Positions 7,161-15,492 of a DNA stretch of 64,000 bases are shown here, in pieces (the first letter of the stretch is position 1; each line of letters begins with the position of its first letter). The stretch comes from Saprospiraceae bacterium. GTDB lineage: Bacteria > Bacteroidota > Bacteroidia > Chitinophagales > Saprospiraceae. Location of the stretch: assembly GCA_019187365.1 (NCBI GenBank), contig JABARE010000029.1:46409-110408 (forward strand), given 5' to 3'. The position numbers and the translations under genes were made by a program. The notes below the pieces were generated by a model that made no database searches, was not told the DNA's origin, and saw only the letters and a list, made by a program, of their open reading frames with translations.

Positions 7161-8564
7161 TTGGATCCTGACCCTTCCATATTTGCGACCTCCGGATTAT
7201 TGGCATCTTTGTTATTGTTTATTCCCCTTCAAGTAGTTGGCTTTTCCTTCCTGATCCTGGTATTGCTTCTTTGTTCCGGTGCGTTCTCGGGTTCTGAGAC
7301 TTCTATTTTTTCTCTGACCAAAGCAGAGCTGGATGCACTCAGTTCAAGCAAGGTCCCCGGAGCCAGCGCACTTTCCTTCCTGAAAAACCGTCACCGACAT
7401 CTGCTGGCGCTCATCCTCATTTGCAATACCGTCGTCAACATAGGAATCGCGCTTTCAACAGAACAGCTTCTTTCGCTGCTCATCTCCCCCGAACACTACG
7501 CACACTGGGGCGCTTCTGTGCTATTTGCATTCCCCTCTCTGCCCTTTAGTGCAGAGCAAACAGGCTACACGATTTACTTTATGATCGCCGTTATCGGTGC
7601 GACTACCCTCATTTTGCTGTTCGGAGAGTTAATGCCTAAAATATACAGTTTGATCAATGCACAAAAATTTGCCATAGCCATCGCTACCCCTCTCCGCGTG
7701 CTCTATTATCTACTTTTTCCTTTCACCCACGTCATGGTACTCATGACGAGAAGGGTAGAAAACAAACTGAGTTCCAAACGCATTGGCTTACAGTCCACGA
7801 CCAAAGAAGACCTCGACACCGCAATAGATCTCGCACTCACCACAAACAGCCGTGAAGACAAGCAAGTCAACATCTTAAAGGGAATCATCAAATTCAATGA
7901 TGTGACCGTCAAACGGGTGATGACCCCGCGGACAGACATATACGGGATAGAGTTTTCCACCGGCTTTGCCGAAGCCTTGGGAACCGTCAGAGAATGTGGT
8001 TTTTCCCGACTTCCTGTGTATACCGATGACTACGACCAAATTACCGGTATTCTCCACTCTAAAGACCTCATTGCACATCTGGACGATAACACTTCGTTTG
8101 AATGGCAAAGGCTTATCCGAACAGATGTGTTATACGTTCCCGAGTCAAAGAAGCTGAAGGAGCTGCTCAACGAATTCCGCGAACAACACAAACACATGGC
8201 CATCGTAGTGGATGAGTACGGAGGAACTCACGGCCTGGTAACCATGGAAGACATCATGGAAGAGATCGTCGGAGAGATCAAAGACGAGTTTGACGAACAG
8301 CATGAGCTAAACTTTGTTCGCCTCGATCCGCACAATTACCTTTTCGATGGCAAAACTCTGATCAACGATATGTGTCGAGTACTTGGTCTTGAAATAACCC
8401 TATTCGAAGAAGCAAGAGGGAACGCCGATTCCATAGCAGGACTCATCCTCGAACACTGTGGCGATATGCCTCACAAAGACCAGGTCGTCGAGATCATGGG
8501 AAACAAATTTACAATTGCTTCCGTTACCAAAAAGCGGATAGAACAAGTAAAGGTTACCATCTGA
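7161..8564 (+). CDS. gldE: Gliding motility-associated membrane protein GldE
   Basis: A 467-residue CorC/CNNM-type membrane protein required with GldD for gliding/T9SS function in flavobacteria; its exact job is unknown. The DUF21-type transmembrane domain covers about residues 1-190 (SGAFSGSETSIFSLTKAEL, then ILLFGELMPKIYS). A CBS pair lies at about 245-360 with VMTPRTDIYGIE and VDEYGGTHGLVTMEDIMEEIVGEI, and a CorC/HlyC domain ends the protein. No ATG fits: the open frame starts inside ssb. A TTG at 7161 gives an N-terminus beginning MDPDPS, which agrees with my memory of GldE proteins and starts 34 bases after ssb. gldD follows after 3 bases. Confidence 0.85.
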   Translation: MDPDPSIFATSGLLASLLLFIPLQVVGFSFLILVLLLCSGAFSGSETSIFSLTKAELDALSSSKVPGASALSFLKNRHRHLLALILICNTVVNIGIALSTEQLLSLLISPEHYAHWGASVLFAFPSLPFSAEQTGYTIYFMIAVIGATTLILLFGELMPKIYSLINAQKFAIAIATPLRVLYYLLFPFTHVMVLMTRRVENKLSSKRIGLQSTTKEDLDTAIDLALTTNSREDKQVNILKGIIKFNDVTVKRVMTPRTDIYGIEFSTGFAEALGTVRECGFSRLPVYTDDYDQITGILHSKDLIAHLDDNTSFEWQRLIRTDVLYVPESKKLKELLNEFREQHKHMAIVVDEYGGTHGLVTMEDIMEEIVGEIKDEFDEQHELNFVRLDPHNYLFDGKTLINDMCRVLGLEITLFEEARGNADSIAGLILEHCGDMPHKDQVVEIMGNKFTIASVTKKRIEQVKVTI

Positions 8565-8567
8565 ACT

Positions 8568-9182
8568 ATGCAGCGAAACACAAGGCTCTTCTCGAAATTA
8601 TTTTTTTTTGCCTCGCTGGTCATGCTTTTCGTTTCCTGTACAGAATCGAACCTGTCGCCTAAACCGCGGATGTATCCTGCGATCGTCTATCCGCAATACG
8701 ATTTCCAGCAATACGTTCGTGATCAATGCCCTTATACATTCTTGCTTCCAAGCTATGCTAATCCCAGAAAAGACAGCACCTTTTTTGAAGAAAAAGTAGA
8801 AAATGATTGCTGGCTTAACATCGAGTTGCCTGTTTTCAACGGTACGGTATACTGCTCGTATTATCCTTTGCGCTCACCCTCTGATCTGGAAAAATACATC
8901 CGCGATGCTCACAAACTCGCCCGCGAGCATCAGAAAAAAGCAAATTACATCGACGAATTGCCTTTGACCAAACCCAATGGCGTTTATGGCCTCATTTTCA
9001 ATATTGAGGGACCAGCGGCTTCTCCCTTTCAATTTTACCTCACTGACAGCTCCAAACATTTTTTCAGAGCCTCTCTATATTTTCGTGCTCAGACAAAGCC
9101 GGATTCACTGCACCCGGTTACCGAATTTGTCAAAAAGGATTTGATGGAGATGATCAATTCGTTTAACTGGAAACAAAATTAA
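8568..9182 (+). CDS. gldD: Gliding motility lipoprotein GldD
   Basis: A 204-residue lipoprotein needed for gliding and T9SS activity in flavobacteria. The signal peptide ends in the lipobox-like LFVSC, followed by TESNLSPKPRMYPAI. Family marks are YPQYDFQQY, CPYTFLLPSYA, CWLNIELPVFNGTVYCSYYPL and GVYGLIFNIEGPAASPFQFYLTDS. It follows gldE by 3 bases, and the gldE-gldD pair is the usual arrangement. It is predicted to be held in the membrane facing the periplasm after processing by the Lgt encoded upstream. Confidence 0.9.
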   Translation: MQRNTRLFSKLFFFASLVMLFVSCTESNLSPKPRMYPAIVYPQYDFQQYVRDQCPYTFLLPSYANPRKDSTFFEEKVENDCWLNIELPVFNGTVYCSYYPLRSPSDLEKYIRDAHKLAREHQKKANYIDELPLTKPNGVYGLIFNIEGPAASPFQFYLTDSSKHFFRASLYFRAQTKPDSLHPVTEFVKKDLMEMINSFNWKQN

Positions 9183-9394
9183 CCAGGTCTTTTCCAAGTC
9201 ATTTTTCGCCTACGGACAGACATTTTACAATCCCACCATCACATCGCCTTCAACCGGTGAAGGACCCATGTCAAACTTATAACTTCCCTTTAGCTGTCGT
9301 GGAATTCCAGTCAGACCTATGCGTTCAATTCCAATGCTGGAATTGAAACCCTGCTGTCAATTTTACATTGACATTCACCTCAGTAATGAGGCAT
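9183..9394. other. Convergent intergenic region with three hairpins
   Basis: The 212 bases between gldD and the convergent barrel gene hold no gene. They contain CCTTCA-accgg-TGAAGG (9247-9263), a ten-pair stem TTCAATTCCA-atgc-TGGAATTGAA (9324-9347) and TGTCAA-ttttaca-TTGACA (9355-9373), plus the palindrome TGGAATTCCA at 9300-9309. None has a T-run, so a terminator role is possible but not typical. Confidence 0.55.
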
Positions 9395-10807
9395 CTACCG
9401 GATCCTGTAACGGATCCCTGCGTTGAGACCAAAATAGGCGTAGCGTTGCTCAAGGCCGTAGTTGTCAGCAGTGATCGGTTTCAAGTAATACCGCATCGAG
9501 GGTTCAAGCATTAGTAAAATGCGATCGTTGTACTTGTAGTTCAGTCCAACGCTGGCCAAAAGACTTATACCAGCCCGGCTTCTGTACACATTGTTTTCTC
9601 CTTCGCCGTTGGTATCATTCAAAACATATAAGGAAGACTGGTCCGGTTTGTAAATTTTTCCCGACTGTTTTGCCATTGCGTTTATGCCAAAACCGCCGTT
9701 AACGCTCAAAATGAAATCTTTCAGGTCCTTTTCGTAAGCAACCATAACAGGAATGTCTATGTAAGTGAACTTGTTGCGGTCACTTTCCATAATATCGATA
9801 TGGATTGTCTCAGTACCAATGACATTGCCGTCTTTGTCCTTGCGTTCAATGGTGATGGTTTGCGTTTCCTTCACGTAGTCAATCCTTTCCGTGTGATGGG
9901 CAAAACTCACTCCCGTTCTGAATGCGATGCCCGATCCCAGGACAAATGAAGCCCTGATTCCTGTAGCATAGGACAGCAGGGGTTTTTCGGTGCGTTCTCT
10001 TTTATCCGCATAGGCCAGAAGGCTCTCTTCTTTAGCAGAAAACCGCCGATAAGCAATTTCCGGAGCCACATAAGCATCTACATAGGCTCTCGCCCCATTA
10101 GCCTGGTAAACTTCGCAGCCCTCTGTAAGTGCACTGATTTCATGTTTCGTTGCAGAAGTGGAAGCCTCCAATGAATGCAACGGGCCGTGTGCCAGCTTTG
10201 AGTCTGGTGCAAGAAACATAGGATCTGAAGAGGCGATCAGCTCATTGCCGGCAGGAGCATCCGCGTTTTCATTGGATATGTCCATTTTCTCCGTCATCCC
10301 TGTTTCCCGTATGGATGATGATGTTTCATTGGCAAGCTGTTCCTCTGGTTGAGACAATGGTTGCGCCGTTCGGGAGCCATGACCTTTTGGAAATATAGGT
10401 TTATTCTTTTTGACCCTGGTCGATACCAATTGCCCAGTACCTGATTTCCTTTGATCCATCCCTTCCTGCTCGAGCTTTGGAGACGGAACATCTGAGTTTA
10501 TGGATGCCAGCCCTTCTTGCGGGCTGATATCAAAATGCATGGGCAAATCAACCGGGTCTTTTTTACCTGGCTCTGATTTGTGGTTGTTGAGATACCAAAA
10601 CAGACCGGCTAAACCCAGCAGCAAACCAGTAAGTACCAATACCCACACCCAGTTATTCCAGTTCCCGAACGCGAATGGCCTTCTTTTCTCATTGTCGAGA
10701 TGTCTGGCAATTTTTTCCCAGACGTGGTCTCCAGCCTTCAGCTCAAAATGCTCTAATTTCTTTTTGAACAAGCTGTCCAGTAATTTCCCGTTCCCCGGTT
10801 TGTTCAT
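9395..10807 (-). CDS. Membrane protein with cytoplasmic N-terminus and C-terminal barrel-like domain
   Basis: A 470-residue protein co-transcribed with the ECF sigma factor, which it overlaps by 4 bases. Residues 1-45 are hydrophilic and helical (LDSLFKKKLEHFELKAGDHVWEKIARHLD), resembling an anti-sigma domain. One strong membrane segment follows (NWVWVLVLTGLLLGLAGLFWYL, split here as about 50-71). A low-complexity Ser/Gln/Glu linker runs to about 240, and the last 230 residues are beta-rich, ending YFGLNAGIRYRIR like a PorT-type barrel. The layout suggests a transmembrane anti-sigma or sensor whose distal part contacts or mimics an outer-membrane barrel. The function is unproven; the overlap with the sigma gene is the main clue. 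Confidence 0.6.
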   Translation of the reverse strand: MNKPGNGKLLDSLFKKKLEHFELKAGDHVWEKIARHLDNEKRRPFAFGNWNNWVWVLVLTGLLLGLAGLFWYLNNHKSEPGKKDPVDLPMHFDISPQEGLASINSDVPSPKLEQEGMDQRKSGTGQLVSTRVKKNKPIFPKGHGSRTAQPLSQPEEQLANETSSSIRETGMTEKMDISNENADAPAGNELIASSDPMFLAPDSKLAHGPLHSLEASTSATKHEISALTEGCEVYQANGARAYVDAYVAPEIAYRRFSAKEESLLAYADKRERTEKPLLSYATGIRASFVLGSGIAFRTGVSFAHHTERIDYVKETQTITIERKDKDGNVIGTETIHIDIMESDRNKFTYIDIPVMVAYEKDLKDFILSVNGGFGINAMAKQSGKIYKPDQSSLYVLNDTNGEGENNVYRSRAGISLLASVGLNYKYNDRILLMLEPSMRYYLKPITADNYGLEQRYAYFGLNAGIRYRIR

Positions 10808-11340
10808 AGGATAGTCTTTTGTTGACCGATAACTTTTTCCTGTAACACCTTTCTGGCCTTCACAAGCTGGGACCTTGAAGTGCTTTCCTCAATTTTAAGC
10901 ACTTCAGAGATTTCGCGATGTGAAAAACCCTCAATAGCATATAAATTAAACACCATGCGATAGCCTTCGGGAAGGTCGTTGATGAGCTGCAGCAGTTCCG
11001 TTTCCGACATCCTGTCGATGATTTCTGGAAGCTCCTGGGATTCGGGGAGCTCTTCTCCTGCGGCGAATTCATTTTGAAAACTCTTCCGTTGGCTGTTTTT
11101 GATGGCCGTATTGATCATGATCCTTCGAACCCATTGCTCAAACGGGCCATCTGATTTATACTGGTCCAGGTGGGTAAATACTTTTATAAAACCATCCTGA
11201 AGCAGGTCTTCTGCCTCCATGCGGTGCCTTGAATACCGCATACAGACCGCTAACATCTTGCCTGAAAAGCGATCAAACAGTTGCTTCTGGCTGAGTCGAT
11301 CTCCCCGAAGACATCCTTGTATGATCTTATCTATTTCCAC
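10804..11340 (-). CDS. ECF RNA polymerase sigma factor
   Basis: A 178-residue ECF sigma factor. Region 2 covers about residues 15-90 (DRFSGKMLAVCMRYSRHRMEAEDLLQDGFIKVFTHLDQY, then FEQWVRRIMINTAIK). Region 4 covers about 115-170 (LINDLPEGYRMVFNLYAIEGFSHREISEVLKIEESTSRSQLVKAR). The start is GTG at 11340; a nearby ATG is out of frame. It precedes, with a 4-base overlap, the membrane-barrel gene that is probably its regulator. It is of the Bacteroidota type often paired with such proteins. Confidence 0.88.
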   Translation of the reverse strand: MEIDKIIQGCLRGDRLSQKQLFDRFSGKMLAVCMRYSRHRMEAEDLLQDGFIKVFTHLDQYKSDGPFEQWVRRIMINTAIKNSQRKSFQNEFAAGEELPESQELPEIIDRMSETELLQLINDLPEGYRMVFNLYAIEGFSHREISEVLKIEESTSRSQLVKARKVLQEKVIGQQKTIL

Positions 11341-11419
11341 GAGACCATTAGCTCATACTTTGATTCCCCAACCCTTAAAAACGCTGCCTCGACCGGCCGG
11401 AAACCCTTTATGGACAATT

Positions 11420-12190
11420 TTAGCTTAAATTATTGACTTTCAGCAGAAAATCTGCCAAAATGGCGTTGAATTCCTCTGGTTTCTCCATCATGGGCGCGTG
11501 GCCGCATTCCTCCAGAAAGAACAAACTGGCATCCGGAAGCAGCTCCTGGAACTTTTCAGCAACAAAAGGGGGGGTGATGCCGTCATTCCTACCCCAAATC
11601 AGCAGCGTTGGTATGCGGATCAGGTGCAACTTATCTCCCATATTGTGCCGAATGGCCGATTTTGCAGTCGCGACGACCCGGATCGCCTTTGCCCGGTCGT
11701 TTACGATATCGTATACTTCATCAACCAGCTCTTTCGTGGCGACATCAGGTCGATAAAAGGTCTCCTCCGTCTTTTTGCGGATAAAATCGTAGTCGCCCCT
11801 TTTAGGAAAAGTACTGCCCATGCCACTTTCAAATAAGCCCGAACTCCCCGTTAGGGTCAGACTCTTTATGCGTTGCATATCGTCTATCGCATACATCAGG
11901 GCAATGTGCCCTCCAAGGCTGTTTCCGAGCAGGTTGATGCCCTCATATCCCATTTTATGAACAAATTCGTGCACATGCTCAACCAATCCTGATACCGAAG
12001 CCCTCAATAATGACAATTCGTAAATGGGCAAAATGGGCACCACCACGCGATAGTTTTTGCCAAATTCCGAGAGTATCCCCTCAAAATTGCTCAATGCACC
12101 AAACAGTCCGTGAAGCAACAACAAGGTAGGTCCCTGCCCCTTTGTTTCAATAAATTTAAACCGGTCCGACACCTTAATTTCAACATCCAT
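11420..12190 (-). CDS. Alpha/beta hydrolase
   Basis: A 256-residue cytoplasmic alpha/beta-hydrolase of unknown substrate. The oxyanion strand is LLLLHGLFGALSNF, the nucleophile elbow is GNSLGGH (Ser), the acid is in LLIWGRNDGITPP (Asp) and the base in EECGHAPMMEKPEEF (His), so the triad is complete. It resembles esterases and C-C hydrolases of the MhpC/BphD group but the substrate cannot be told. The ATG at 12190 (MDVEIKVSDRF) is chosen because a -7 element lies at 12208-12215; a longer frame reaches 12238. The heme A synthase gene ends 56 bases upstream on the same strand. Confidence 0.82.
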   Translation of the reverse strand: MDVEIKVSDRFKFIETKGQGPTLLLLHGLFGALSNFEGILSEFGKNYRVVVPILPIYELSLLRASVSGLVEHVHEFVHKMGYEGINLLGNSLGGHIALMYAIDDMQRIKSLTLTGSSGLFESGMGSTFPKRGDYDFIRKKTEETFYRPDVATKELVDEVYDIVNDRAKAIRVVATAKSAIRHNMGDKLHLIRIPTLLIWGRNDGITPPFVAEKFQELLPDASLFFLEECGHAPMMEKPEEFNAILADFLLKVNNLS

Positions 12191-12207
12191 GTTTTTGCCT
12201 TTCACGA

Positions 12208-12215
12208 CAAAAATA
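12208..12215 (-). promoter_or_regulatory. -7 element of the hydrolase gene
   Basis: Minus-strand TATTTTTG matches TAnnTTTG, 17 bases before the ATG at 12190. It lies inside the longer open frame, which argues for the shorter protein. Confidence 0.45.
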
Positions 12216-12246
12216 GTTCTTTCGCCCACATATCGCACAGAATCAA

Positions 12247-13290
12247 TCAGCTAAACCTCTCCCAACGGAGGTAAAGCACGTAGAGCAGACAAATTATACC
12301 GGTAATTTGGTGAAATACTGCCCACCACAGAGGAATGTTGCCCACGCTGTTTACCAGCGTCCCCACCCCAAGCAAAATCTGAGCTAAAATCAGCAGTGTG
12401 AGCACCATACCAGATATTTTCCAATGACCTTCATACTTTCTAACCATCTTTACCGCTAACCAGCAAGCCAAAAGACCAATAGCGTACCCAACGGTGCGAT
12501 GCCAGAACTGAACGATCATAGGTCCTTCCGGTGATCGCTCGTAATGGTTGAAGACGGATTCCGAGTAAGCCCTAAGGGAAAAAACTCCCTCAGGCAACCA
12601 GCTACCCTGAATCGTAGGCCAGTCCGGTGCAACAATGGCAGCCCGCATTCCAGCCATCATTCCACCAATGAAAATTTGAATGAAGATCAAAACTGCCAGC
12701 ATCGTCACCCCTTTCTGGAGTCCCCGATCCGACGAAATTTCTAAATGATCGCTTCTCTCAACAATGATCCATAGCAGAAAGCAAATGGTAGTCACTGCGA
12801 AAATGAGGTGCAGCGAAAGTTTGACTGCATGCACCCACGGACGGTGAACCAGTCCGCTCGCAACCATAATCCACCCGAGCGCGGCAACCCATGCGGCAAG
12901 GAATATGAGTCCTACCAATTGCAAGATTTCCCGTCGATGCAATGATTTTCTAAAAAGGAACCAGGCAAAAGGAACGGCAAAAACTAAACCCATGATTCTT
13001 GCCCAAAGTCTGTGAAAATATTCCCAGAAAAATATAAATTTAAAGTCCTGAAGTTGAAAATCGCTGTTCAATTGCTTGTACTGCGGAGTTTTCTTATACA
13101 ATTCGAACTGCACGGACCAGTCCTGGTCATTTAGAGGGTATATCAATCCAGTAACAATGTCCCAACGCGTTATGCTCAACCCACTTCCCGTCAGCCTGGT
13201 AACTCCCCCCAGGAAGATTTGGACGAGCAATAAGCCCATTCCAATCCAGAGCCAAATTTGAATTCCATCCGTTTTCCCGTTCATTTTCAC
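12247..13290 (-). CDS. ctaA: Heme A synthase (COX15/CtaA)
   Basis: This inner-membrane enzyme oxidises the C8 methyl of heme O to make heme A for aa3-type oxidases, so it points to aerobic respiration. The 347-residue protein has about eight membrane segments and the four expected histidines in EYFHRLWARI, LVHRPWVHAVKL, QFWHRTVGYA and AVFHQITGII. It starts with GVTRLTGSGLSITRWD, a clear COX15 signature. The length fits the proteobacterial/mitochondrial-like type rather than the short Bacillus CtaA. No ctaB or oxidase genes are next to it. Confidence 0.9.
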   Translation of the reverse strand: MKMNGKTDGIQIWLWIGMGLLLVQIFLGGVTRLTGSGLSITRWDIVTGLIYPLNDQDWSVQFELYKKTPQYKQLNSDFQLQDFKFIFFWEYFHRLWARIMGLVFAVPFAWFLFRKSLHRREILQLVGLIFLAAWVAALGWIMVASGLVHRPWVHAVKLSLHLIFAVTTICFLLWIIVERSDHLEISSDRGLQKGVTMLAVLIFIQIFIGGMMAGMRAAIVAPDWPTIQGSWLPEGVFSLRAYSESVFNHYERSPEGPMIVQFWHRTVGYAIGLLACWLAVKMVRKYEGHWKISGMVLTLLILAQILLGVGTLVNSVGNIPLWWAVFHQITGIICLLYVLYLRWERFS

Positions 13291-13746
13291 GGCTCAAATA
13301 TCTCTCACCCGGTCAACATTTCGGATACTGGACTTTTCCATCTACTATCTATAGTTTTTTATTTTAAAGAAGAACTGTAATGCAAATGAGACCATGTCAG
13401 AAAGGGGAAAACCGTAAAATTTAGTTATCCACATTTAATTCACTTAATTTCAACTATTATATTTGATTTATTTTCAGGTTTTTATTTAAGTTTTTAACTT
13501 ATGTGAAATTTAAATAATGTTTATAAATCATCAAAAGCGATGTTAACAATGATGTGAAGAACCAGGGGCTTTTTACCGCGTATGTCGCCCATTGGCTGAA
13601 ATTCGAAGATCAGAGCACCTTAAAATGCTGCAGATTTGTGAATTGTGGTGAAGAAAGTAAGAACGTTAAATGTAAAATAATTTTTATATAAACTGCCATC
13701 CATACAATTAGATATTCATGATTCTTCTAATGTTTAAAATTTGGCC
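13291..13746. other. AT-rich divergent intergenic region with a DnaA-box match
   Basis: The longest non-coding gap in the window (456 bases), between minus-strand ctaA and plus-strand dtd. It contains a perfect DnaA-box consensus TTATCCACA at 13425-13433, a one-mismatch inverse copy TGTTTATAA at 13518-13526, and a strongly AT-rich stretch from about 13434 to 13530. A -7-like TATATTTG occurs at 13458-13465 without a -33 partner. No gene is visible. It may simply be a divergent promoter region; an origin-like role is speculative. Confidence 0.5.
13425..13433 (+). promoter_or_regulatory. DnaA-box match
   Basis: TTATCCACA is an exact match to the classical DnaA box, directly followed by AT-rich sequence. 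Another exact copy occurs by chance inside lgt (5254-5262), so a single box is weak evidence. Confidence 0.3.
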
Positions 13747-14199
13747 ATGCGGGCGCTGATCCAGCGCGTTTCCAGGGCATCGCTTACCGTTGGTGAGCTG
13801 CATACGGGTACCATGGGAAGGGGACTGGTTGTGTTGCTGGGGGTTGGACACGAAGATGAAAGAGCCGATGCAGACTGGTTGGCAGGCAAAATTTCTGAAT
13901 TGCGTTTGTTCCCGGATGCAAGCGGACTGATGAATCTTTCTGTGTTGGATATGGGTGGTGATGTGATGATGGTGAGCCAGTTTACCTTGTTCGCGCAGAC
14001 GCGCAAGGGAAGAAGACCCGGTTTTACCGGAGCAGCAAGGCCTGAAGAAGCTAAGCCTTTGTGGGAATATTTTTATACCACCATGGAGGCCTTGCTGGGA
14101 AAGAGCATCATTTTAGGTGAATTTGGCGCGGACATGAAAATTGAATTGGTAAATGACGGCCCTGTTACCATTTGGATTGACACCAAAAACAAAGAGTGA
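13747..14199 (+). CDS. dtd: D-aminoacyl-tRNA deacylase
   Basis: Dtd removes D-amino acids and glycine wrongly attached to tRNA. The 150-residue protein starts MRALIQRVSRASLTVGE, the family N-terminus; an in-frame ATG two codons earlier is less likely. It has the SQFTLFAQT motif holding the catalytic Thr region and the Gly-cisPro motif near the C-terminus (NDGPVTIWIDT). It is the first gene of a tight nine-gene plus-strand operon ending at 21181; the next start follows its stop directly. Confidence 0.93.
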   Translation: MRALIQRVSRASLTVGELHTGTMGRGLVVLLGVGHEDERADADWLAGKISELRLFPDASGLMNLSVLDMGGDVMMVSQFTLFAQTRKGRRPGFTGAARPEEAKPLWEYFYTTMEALLGKSIILGEFGADMKIELVNDGPVTIWIDTKNKE

Positions 14200-14541
14200 A
14201 TGAAGGTATACCAGAAGCGCGTGGACGATTGGATAAGGGAATTCGGCGTACGCTATTTTGATGTTAAGACAAACGGGTTGTTGCTGGCAGAGGAGGTTGG
14301 TGAGTTGGCCCGCATTCTGGCAAGAACTCACGGTGAACAATCATTCAAAACGGTTGACGAGGCGGCTGCTGCACGATCTGCTTTGGAGGAGGAAATGGCT
14401 GATGTGTTGTTCGTACTCTGTTGCCTGGCGAACCAGTTGGAAGTGGATTTGGAGAAGGCTTTTACCGACAACATGGAAAAAAAAACCAACAGGGACAGAA
14501 AGCGGCATGTACAAAATGATAAGCTCAAAGGTCCTGAGTGA
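14200..14541 (+). CDS. MazG-like nucleotide pyrophosphohydrolase
   Basis: A 113-residue single-domain all-alpha NTP pyrophosphatase of the MazG-like superfamily, which hydrolyses (often damaged) NTPs to NMP and pyrophosphate. The metal-binding motifs are LAEEVGELARI (EExxE) and EEEMADVLFVL (ExxD). Short proteins of this kind resemble the RS21-C6/iMazG group. It begins right after the dtd stop and its stop overlaps the ATG of the permease gene (TGATG), so the three are translationally linked. Confidence 0.85.
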   Translation: MKVYQKRVDDWIREFGVRYFDVKTNGLLLAEEVGELARILARTHGEQSFKTVDEAAAARSALEEEMADVLFVLCCLANQLEVDLEKAFTDNMEKKTNRDRKRHVQNDKLKGPE

Positions 14542-15488
14542 TGTTACGCACAGCATTTTTGTATTTTAGTGTTGGCTACCTGTCAATATGTTTGTTTGCC
14601 GGTGTGTTTGCCTACTTGATCATTCCGGATAAAACAGTTCATGCCAACAATCAGGTTTCGGAACTCGCACTGGAGAAAGCAGGAGCGAGACATTGCCTGA
14701 ACTGCACCATTGCGACTGCACGTCCTGAAAATTTTGCAACGCGCTATCTGACCGGTCAGCGCAGTATATACCGTTGTATACCTGCTGAAGCGGCTGAATC
14801 AAACCAATGCATGGTTTACCTTTTTGGTACAGACAAATTCGGAAGGGATGTTTTCAGCAGGGTGGTGCTCGGGTTAAGGTACACATTGGTCATAGCGCTG
14901 GCTGCGGTGTTTCTTTCGATAGTGATCGGGGGTATTCTTGGGGGTTTAGCCGGTTTTTACGGAGGGAAAACCGATCAGCTGATCAGTGTGTTGATCAATG
15001 TATTTTGGTCATTGCCCACTATACTGCTCGCTTTTGCGGTGATCATGGGTTTTGGGCGTTCGATGGGGTCAATATTTGTTGCCATCAGTCTGACCATGTG
15101 GGGAGATGTTGCCCGGCTCGTCAGGGGATTGGTACTGAGATGGAGGGAAATGCTTTTTGTTCAGGCGGCACGCACCATGGGAATGGCAGAATACAAGATT
15201 CTTTTTCACCATGTAATGCCGAATGTAGCCGGATCTGTATTGGTTCAATCATCGGGAAATTTTGCATTGGCGGTACTGCTTGAGTCTGGACTGTCTTTTT
15301 TGGGTTTTGGTCTGCAGCCACCCATTCCGACCCTTGGCAACATATTGCAGGAGCAATACGTCTATGCCATATCCGGCAAGCCAATGTTGGCATGGATTCC
15401 CTCTATTATTGTAGTTTTGCTCATCCTGTCGTTCCAGGTTATTGCAACGCGCATGAGAGACCGGTGGGAAGTTAAAAAGGCCATATAG
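14541..15488 (+). CDS. ABC transporter permease (DppC/OppC type)
   Basis: An inner-membrane permease subunit of a peptide/nickel-type ABC importer, 315 residues. The N-terminal signal-anchor (FLYFSVGYLSICLFAGVFAYLII) is followed by a roughly 70-residue periplasmic loop, then LFGTDKFGRDVFSRVVLGLR, the family's entry motif, and five membrane segments with the EAA loop AARTMGMAEYKILFHHVMPN. The periplasmic loop carries four cysteines (HCLNC, YRC, NQC), unusual for the family. No ATPase, binding protein or second permease gene is in the window, so partners must lie elsewhere. The ATG at 14541 overlaps the previous stop. Confidence 0.85.
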   Translation: MLRTAFLYFSVGYLSICLFAGVFAYLIIPDKTVHANNQVSELALEKAGARHCLNCTIATARPENFATRYLTGQRSIYRCIPAEAAESNQCMVYLFGTDKFGRDVFSRVVLGLRYTLVIALAAVFLSIVIGGILGGLAGFYGGKTDQLISVLINVFWSLPTILLAFAVIMGFGRSMGSIFVAISLTMWGDVARLVRGLVLRWREMLFVQAARTMGMAEYKILFHHVMPNVAGSVLVQSSGNFALAVLLESGLSFLGFGLQPPIPTLGNILQEQYVYAISGKPMLAWIPSIIVVLLILSFQVIATRMRDRWEVKKAI

Positions 15489-15492
15489 CCCA

